Virus record (IMG/VR): IMGVR_UViG_3300044958_000668
Location: 19,102-83,101 of that record
DNA: 64,000 bases
Strand: one strand, 5' to 3'
Origin: a virus
Under the pieces are notes generated by a model. The model did not search any database. It saw nothing but the letters and a program-made list of their open reading frames with translations, and had not been told where the DNA came from. Position numbers and translations under genes: made by a program. Below are positions 59,220 to 64,000 of this stretch, in pieces; the first letter of the stretch is position 1; every line of letters begins with the position of its first letter.

Positions 59220-59987
59220 ATGGCTATAGAAAGATTCACAAACGATGCTGCAACTACGCTTGCTGCTAATATCACCAGTATAGTACAGACTACTGTCGCC
59301 GTTGATTCAGATGCAGATTTTCCTACTAGTCCTCAATTTAGGATTAAAATAGGAGAAGAAATAATGTTGGTGACTGCATTGCCAGCAGCGAATCAATTTA
59401 CAGTAATAAGGGGAGTAGAAGATACAAACCCTTTAACGTACTCTTCAGGAGTAGATGTTACACATTTACTTACTGCGGGTTCTTTTGCGAACGCAATTCG
59501 GGGAGATATAGCTTTTTCCAGTGATTCTGGTGTTTCCAATGCATATGTTGTTTCTTTGGAAATAGCTCCTGAAGAATATAAAACTGGAATGATAGTTCGA
59601 TTTGATCCATCAAATGGAAATACGGGATCTTCAACTATAAACGTTAATTCTTTAGGCGTCAAAAATATAAAGAAAAATGTTTCAGACGACTTGGATGAAG
59701 GCGATATTTTAAGCGGAAAAATTTGCTCTTTAATTTATGACTCATCAGGTAATTTTCAACTTCTCACTTTTCCTGAAATGGTGCTCGGTATAACTCCAAC
59801 TGGATCGGTTGATGGCACAAACGATACTTTCACGATGCCAGACACCTATATATCTAACACAACAGTTGTTTATCGCAATGGACTGCGACAAAAAGAAGGA
59901 GACGATTACTCAGAATCGGGCAGTACAGTAGTTTTCATATCTCCCCCACCTGTTGGAGACTCATTGCTGGCTGACTATAAGAAATAG
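59220..59987 (+). CDS. Tail/baseplate fibre-associated protein
   Basis: 255 aa. TTTATATT seven bases before ATG and no SD. The N-terminal part (TIERFTNDAATTLAANITSI-like, starting MAIERFTNDAA) reads like a phage adaptor with a Ser/Thr/Asp-rich beta fold. The C-terminal 60 residues (PTGSVDGTNDTFTMPDTYIS, PPVGDSLLADYKK) are homologous to the C-termini of the two 384-aa fibre proteins, so the domain is modular. It heads a plus-strand operon. Confidence 0.75.
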   Translation: MAIERFTNDAATTLAANITSIVQTTVAVDSDADFPTSPQFRIKIGEEIMLVTALPAANQFTVIRGVEDTNPLTYSSGVDVTHLLTAGSFANAIRGDIAFSSDSGVSNAYVVSLEIAPEEYKTGMIVRFDPSNGNTGSSTINVNSLGVKNIKKNVSDDLDEGDILSGKICSLIYDSSGNFQLLTFPEMVLGITPTGSVDGTNDTFTMPDTYISNTTVVYRNGLRQKEGDDYSESGSTVVFISPPPVGDSLLADYKK

Positions 59988-59995
59988 GGAAAAAT

Positions 59996-61318
59996 ATGGC
60001 AAGGACGTTCACAGGTCGCTTAGGAAATGAAAAGAGTCGCTTGGCTAATATTGTATTAGCTTACAGCGAGACAGAAAAATCTTTTATTGCTTCTGGCGGC
60101 GTAAATGCATCTGGGCAGTCCAATGCTCAGGTCAATCTTTCTTACACTGCTTCAGGTGGAATTTTAATCTCTGGTGATTCTACTGATAGTGAAGGAAATC
60201 GACAAATAGCAAGTGGCGGAGTTGTTGTAAGTGGCGAATCCGACATTAACTTAATTCTCAGTTTTTCAGGGTCGGGAATTATAACAGCAAGTGGTCGAGC
60301 AGCATGGATTGTGAACCCTGTTGTAAGAGTTGCAACCGGCGGAGTCGAATTATCTGGCAGTGCTCTTTGCGTATTTGAAGAAAGATCGTGTACTTTAACA
60401 ATTTCAGGAGTTAATGGCCCTGGCGAGGCTGAACCTGCGGGCGTTCCTGTTGAAGAAGAGTTTAGAGTATTCGTTGACTGTTACAGTCAGTCGTCTGTAG
60501 GTGGATCGTCGGACAAACAATTTGTTGAATGTATTGAAATGCGATACATTAATTCAGCATTTCTTTCGGCTAGAACTTTCTGCAATCAAGGATTGTTTGT
60601 ACTAAATGATCCGGTTGGAAGGCAAATAAGACTTTTAGAAGCAAAATCTGAGGATGCCACCCCTTTATCTTTCTTCGGTTCTAGGAGGCATTACAAACCT
60701 GTAGCTCCTATTGAAGAAAAAATTATTGAGCAAGAGGTTTTGGATTCAATTGTTATTGAAGATCCTATTCTTAAAAATATTAAAAATACAAAAAAAAGAG
60801 CATCCAAAAACAATAATATTTTGAATCAAAACAAGGTTGAAAAAGAAGAAATTTGCTTTGACTCAATAATCGAGAAATCTTTAGAAATTCTTGGAGTAAA
60901 CTACAGCTACGTTGGATTTTCAAAGAAAAAAGACAACTCAGAAAATTTAGTTATAGAAGCAGTAATTTTAAATGAACCTATTTCCAAAACCATATCAAAC
61001 AGTAAAAAGAGAGCAAGGAGAATGAATACTTTGCTTGAAACAAATAAAATCAATAAACCAATTGAGATTGAGAATGAATTAGATTTTTATGAATCTAATG
61101 ACAACCTTTCTTCGCTTGCTTTAGTGGCTAAGGAAAAGCAAAAAGTTAAGTCTCCAAAAATCAAAGTCGAAAGCCCACAACCGATTTTGAATCATGGGAA
61201 GTCTATAAAGAAAAACGTTCACAGAAGAAGTTCTGCACCTAGAAGACACCCTAAACTTCATGCAAATAAAAAAGAAATAGAAAAATTGCAAGAAATGAGA
61301 GAGAACGCACTAAGATAA
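59996..61318 (+). CDS. Probable virion protein with Gly/Ser repeats and basic tail
   Basis: 440 aa. Residues 30-130 contain short Ser/Gly-rich repeats (IASGGVNASGQSNAQV, TASGGILISG, IASGGVVVSG) of a beta-sandwich or spike type; the middle has a Cys-containing globular part (FRVFVDCYSQSSVGGSSDKQ); the last 200 residues are charged and strongly basic at the end (KSIKKNVHRRSSAPRRHPKL). Its basic tail and Cys content recall the gene at 34424. A capsid-decoration or tail role is likely but unproven. Confidence 0.6.
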   Translation: MARTFTGRLGNEKSRLANIVLAYSETEKSFIASGGVNASGQSNAQVNLSYTASGGILISGDSTDSEGNRQIASGGVVVSGESDINLILSFSGSGIITASGRAAWIVNPVVRVATGGVELSGSALCVFEERSCTLTISGVNGPGEAEPAGVPVEEEFRVFVDCYSQSSVGGSSDKQFVECIEMRYINSAFLSARTFCNQGLFVLNDPVGRQIRLLEAKSEDATPLSFFGSRRHYKPVAPIEEKIIEQEVLDSIVIEDPILKNIKNTKKRASKNNNILNQNKVEKEEICFDSIIEKSLEILGVNYSYVGFSKKKDNSENLVIEAVILNEPISKTISNSKKRARRMNTLLETNKINKPIEIENELDFYESNDNLSSLALVAKEKQKVKSPKIKVESPQPILNHGKSIKKNVHRRSSAPRRHPKLHANKKEIEKLQEMRENALR

Positions 61319-61343
61319 AGCAGTTTACTTTGATGGTGCAATT

Positions 61344-62225
61344 ATGTTTTGGAAAGACAGCTTAGTTTCTGTAGATCAATTAGATAAGTATTCTATATCT
61401 GAAATATTTTCTCAGACTGATTTGTTTAAAATAAGTCCTTTTCCGTGCGGTTCGGGAGATAAAGTTTTTGCCACTATGTTCTTTGAACCATCCACTAGAA
61501 CTAGACTTTCTTTCGAGTCTGCAATTGTTAGACATGATTACCGTTTAATAACTGTTGAAAATGGGAAAGTAAGCTCGTCTGACAAAAAAGGCGAATCTTT
61601 AGAAGATTGTGTCAAAACAGTCTCGCAGTATGTTGACTGCATCATACTAAGACACCCAGAAAAGGGTGCTGCTAAAAGAGCAGCAAAAGTTTCAGATGTT
61701 CCAATTATAAACGCTGGTGATGGCGACGGAGAACATCCCACTCAATCTTTGTTGGACATGTATACTATTTACGAGAATAAAAAGACAGATAAACAAAACT
61801 GTTGGTCTTTGGAATCTGTGTTTGAACCATTAAATGTCCTTTTTTACGCAGATTTAGAAAATGCCAGAACAGTCAATTCTCTTGAAAAACTTCTTTCTTT
61901 ATATGGGGCATCTGTCGAAAAAAGAAGTCTTTTTGACGACCCCAATAAAGATAAAGATTTATGGAAAAAGGCTGATGTCGTTTATATCACTAGGCTTCAA
62001 AAAGAAAGAAAAGATCCTGATCGGCCTTTATGCAAAATACCAGAAAATGTGGTAAATGAAGAAATATTAAAATCAACCAATGAAAATTGTATTTTTCTTC
62101 ATCCCTTACCAAGGTGTGGCGAAGTAGATCCAGCAATAGACAAAGATGAAAGAGTACTATTTTGGCCACAGGTTAAAAATGGCATGTACACCAGAATGGC
62201 TTTAATTTCTATGATGAATATCTGA
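61344..62225 (+). CDS. pyrB: Aspartate carbamoyltransferase
   Basis: 293 aa (E. coli catalytic chain 310). Carbamoyl-phosphate site FEPSTRTRLSFESA, KKGESLEDCVKT loop with Lys, ILRHPEKGAAKRAA, HPTQSLLDMYTI, NARTVNSL, VYITRLQKERKD and LHPLPRCGEVDPA cover all substrate-binding residues. It condenses carbamoyl phosphate and aspartate, the first committed step of pyrimidine synthesis. No regulatory chain is present here. ATG at 61344; no strong SD. It heads the right-hand plus-strand block. Confidence 0.94.
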   Translation: MFWKDSLVSVDQLDKYSISEIFSQTDLFKISPFPCGSGDKVFATMFFEPSTRTRLSFESAIVRHDYRLITVENGKVSSSDKKGESLEDCVKTVSQYVDCIILRHPEKGAAKRAAKVSDVPIINAGDGDGEHPTQSLLDMYTIYENKKTDKQNCWSLESVFEPLNVLFYADLENARTVNSLEKLLSLYGASVEKRSLFDDPNKDKDLWKKADVVYITRLQKERKDPDRPLCKIPENVVNEEILKSTNENCIFLHPLPRCGEVDPAIDKDERVLFWPQVKNGMYTRMALISMMNI

Positions 62226-62248
62226 ACCTAAAAACTATATATTTTGTT

Positions 62249-62503
62249 ATGGAATTTAGATATTGGATAGAATCTGAAGCGAAAGCACTGGCGTCTAGAG
62301 ACATGGTGCTTAATTTTCTTCAAGATAAATTAAACATTAATGATCCCGAAGCAATCCTAAATATGTCTACAGATCAGATAGACTCAGGCGTTATTGCAGA
62401 TCTTTCCCAAAGAGGAATTATATCTTCTGATGATGAGCTTCAATCTATAATCAAGAACGGAATTAAGATATCTGAATTAATAAACATTCTTTCAAAGCAA
62501 TGA
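62249..62503 (+). CDS. Hypothetical protein with MEFRYWIE motif
   Basis: 84 aa starting MEFRYWIESEAKALASRDM. The leader is close to those of 8481 and 18659-19051; the rest is helical and acidic. TATATATT at 62236-62243 lies six bases before ATG and no SD is present. Function unknown; candidate packaged protein. Confidence 0.6.
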   Translation: MEFRYWIESEAKALASRDMVLNFLQDKLNINDPEAILNMSTDQIDSGVIADLSQRGIISSDDELQSIIKNGIKISELINILSKQ

Positions 62504-62513
62504 GGCAAAATGA

Positions 62514-63305
62514 ATGGGAAATTATAAAATTTTAATGTGTAAGCCAACGCATTACGGCATTAAATATTCTATAAACCCTTGGATGAATCTAGAAAATCAA
62601 TCAGACTACTCAAAATCTCAAAAACAATGGCAAAAACTTCATGACACAATCCTCTCCACAGGAGCAGAAATTGAACACGTTGAACCTCATTCAGATGTGC
62701 CAGATATAGTATTCACAGCAAACGCTGCTCTTATATATGAAAATAAATGCATCATATCGAACTTCAAATTTGATGAAAGAAAAAAAGAAGAAAAATTTTA
62801 CGAGGAAAAACTTGGTGAATATTACGACATTGTCAGATTACCAAGAGAGTTAAATTTTGAAGGAGCAGGAGATGCTTTGTTTTCAGAAAATAAATTAATT
62901 ATGGCGCATGGATTTAGGACTAGTATTGATTCTTTACATGCAATTGACGAGGTGTTGGAACTTGATTCAATTAAGGTCAAATTGATAGACCCTTATTTTT
63001 ATCATTTAGATACATGTTTTTGTCCTCTTGAAAAAAATAAAGCAATTTACTTTCCGAAAGCATTCCACAGGGATTCTGTTAAAGCTTTAAATGAAAATAT
63101 GGACATGATACCTGTTCCTGAAAACGATGCAAAAAAGTTCGCATGTAATGCTGTGGTAATTGGAAATTATGTTATAATTCCAGAAGGATGTGATGAAACT
63201 AAAAGACTTTTAGAGAGAATGAACTTTAATGTACTGTGCTGCGATATGAGTGAATTCATAAAAGCAGGCGGTGCTTGCAAATGTCTGACTCTCATGATGG
63301 TGTAA
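62514..63305 (+). CDS. Amidinotransferase/arginine deiminase-family enzyme (DDAH-like)
   Basis: 263 aa. DVPDIVFTANAALI, FEGAGDALF (Asp), FYHLDTCFCPL (His) and FIKAGGACKCLTL (nucleophile Cys) give the full catalytic set of guanidine-modifying enzymes; the length and N-terminus fit dimethylarginine dimethylaminohydrolase or an arginine-deiminase-like hydrolase. It would hydrolyse arginine or methylarginine to citrulline, or act as an amidinotransferase; which one cannot be told. AGGC precedes ATG. Located in an operon with pyrB. Confidence 0.8.
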   Translation: MGNYKILMCKPTHYGIKYSINPWMNLENQSDYSKSQKQWQKLHDTILSTGAEIEHVEPHSDVPDIVFTANAALIYENKCIISNFKFDERKKEEKFYEEKLGEYYDIVRLPRELNFEGAGDALFSENKLIMAHGFRTSIDSLHAIDEVLELDSIKVKLIDPYFYHLDTCFCPLEKNKAIYFPKAFHRDSVKALNENMDMIPVPENDAKKFACNAVVIGNYVIIPEGCDETKRLLERMNFNVLCCDMSEFIKAGGACKCLTLMMV

Positions 63306-63307
63306 TA

Positions 63308-63958
63308 ATGGAAATACTAATAATTCGACACGGACAGAGTGAACACAATGTCTCCTATGAAGGCACTTTGGATTCTTCTTTGACCAAAAAAGGAAATGAG
63401 CAAGTTTACAATACAGCTTGCTGGCTTAAAGATAACTTTGATTTATCTGGTTACAAGGGAGTATCGAGTCCATATTTAAGAACTCTTCAAACTTCTTATA
63501 TTTTACGAAGTCAAACTAATATTGATTTCGAAGTAAATGAACTTGTTCGAGAATATCATGTAAAAAAAGATGAACCTGAACTTGTAGAAAATCAAGGAAT
63601 GCCTATTAAATTTAGGGAAAATCTGTTTGGAGATTTTGACTGGAGCAGATGGAATGGGAAAGATGGAAAGTATGGAGTTTCTGAAGACCTCAAAATATAC
63701 CCGAATGAAACTATGGACGATTTCTTGGGAAGAATAGAATTTTATTTAAAAGGTTTAAATGAAGATTCTAAATATCTCATCGTAGGACACGGAGCATCAT
63801 GTCGTGCTCTCCATGATGTATCAATAAACAAAGATTTAAAAAGTATCAAAGAAAGATATGCAAAACCGATTAAAGAGTATAAAGATAGCATTGAGAATTC
63901 TAGTTTAATATGGATTAAAGATGAAAAATGCAAATGGTTTTCTAAAGTAGTTTGGTAA
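63308..63958 (+). CDS. Histidine phosphatase (phosphoglycerate-mutase-like)
   Basis: 216 aa from ATG at 63308, two bases after the upstream stop. LIIRHGQSEHNVSYEG (catalytic RHG), SSPYLRTLQTSYIL (second Arg) and YLIVGHGASCRAL (second His) define the family. Substrate is unknown: phospho-sugars, nucleotides or phosphoproteins are all seen in the family. Confidence 0.88.
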   Translation: MEILIIRHGQSEHNVSYEGTLDSSLTKKGNEQVYNTACWLKDNFDLSGYKGVSSPYLRTLQTSYILRSQTNIDFEVNELVREYHVKKDEPELVENQGMPIKFRENLFGDFDWSRWNGKDGKYGVSEDLKIYPNETMDDFLGRIEFYLKGLNEDSKYLIVGHGASCRALHDVSINKDLKSIKERYAKPIKEYKDSIENSSLIWIKDEKCKWFSKVVW

Positions 63959-63963
63959 AAAAC

Positions 63964-64000
63964 ATGAAACCTTGTTGGATTTTAACAACCCCAAGATCTG
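63964..64000 (+). CDS. Start of a sulfotransferase-like protein (partial)
   Basis: Only twelve codons are in the window (MKPCWILTTPRS). The form hydrophobic strand plus TTPRS is the beginning of the PAPS-binding P-loop of sulfotransferases (usual PRSGT). The identification is provisional because the frame runs off the edge. Confidence 0.45.
   Translation, partial: MKPCWILTTPRS

Overview
The window is a piece of a large AT-rich tailed-phage genome, probably T4-like in the broad sense. The evidence is a replication and recombination set made of a RecA/UvsX-like recombinase, a gp32-like zinc-containing ssDNA-binding protein, a possible UvsY-like mediator, a DnaB/gp41-like helicase, a dNMP kinase, thymidylate synthase and DHFR, together with tail-fibre-like proteins, very tight gene packing with many ATGA overlaps, and TATA-box promoters that resemble T4 late promoters. 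No ribosomal proteins, rRNA or other housekeeping blocks are present. The host is probably a Gram-negative bacterium, suggested by the ADP-heptose gene hldE and a lipobox lipoprotein; this is inference.

Layout, left to right. (a) 1-10.5 kb, mostly minus strand: the two halves of a DNA polymerase III alpha subunit, separated by about 4.5 kb holding small genes, a YopX-like gene, a phage tmRNA, a sulfotransferase-like gene, an acidic-repeat protein and a PspC-domain protein. The upstream half carries a 223-nt group I intron inside the codons of its PHP metal-binding motif. (b) 10.5-17 kb: a ClpP-like protease and a complete spoVR-yeaH-prkA set. (c) 17-27.5 kb: small proteins, an HNH nuclease, a cysteine-rich lipoprotein, and a decoration cluster of glycosyltransferases, SAM methyltransferases, a sulfotransferase, a YhaM-like HD protein and HldE. 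(d) 27.6-34 kb: nucleotide metabolism (guaC, folA, thyA, dNMP kinase), a parvulin, a cupin and a zinc-finger PD-(D/E)XK nuclease. (e) 34-41 kb: a Cys/Gly-rich protein, a Ski2-like helicase and a putative amidoligase. (f) 41-51 kb: recombination and replication genes (RecA-like, SSB, mediator, DnaB-like helicase, possible sigma-like factor, family A polymerase), with a methyltransferase and a DUF707-type glycosyltransferase inserted. (g) 51.5-61.3 kb: small genes and five or six modular tail/fibre proteins. (h) 61.3-64 kb, plus strand: aspartate carbamoyltransferase, an amidinotransferase-family enzyme, a histidine phosphatase and the start of a sulfotransferase-like gene.

The most notable points are the phage-borne prkA-yeaH-spoVR set with clpP; the split, intron-bearing Pol III alpha beside a second family A polymerase; the phage tmRNA with its own alanine identity element and tag ending AMAA; three intergenic RNA-like elements ending in a tRNA T-arm; and a short N-terminal motif (aromatic-x-x-W/F-I/L/V) shared by otherwise unrelated proteins, many of them expressed from a TATATA box only a few bases before the ATG. 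That last arrangement resembles the capsid-targeting peptide of T4 internal proteins and suggests a cohort of late, possibly packaged proteins.
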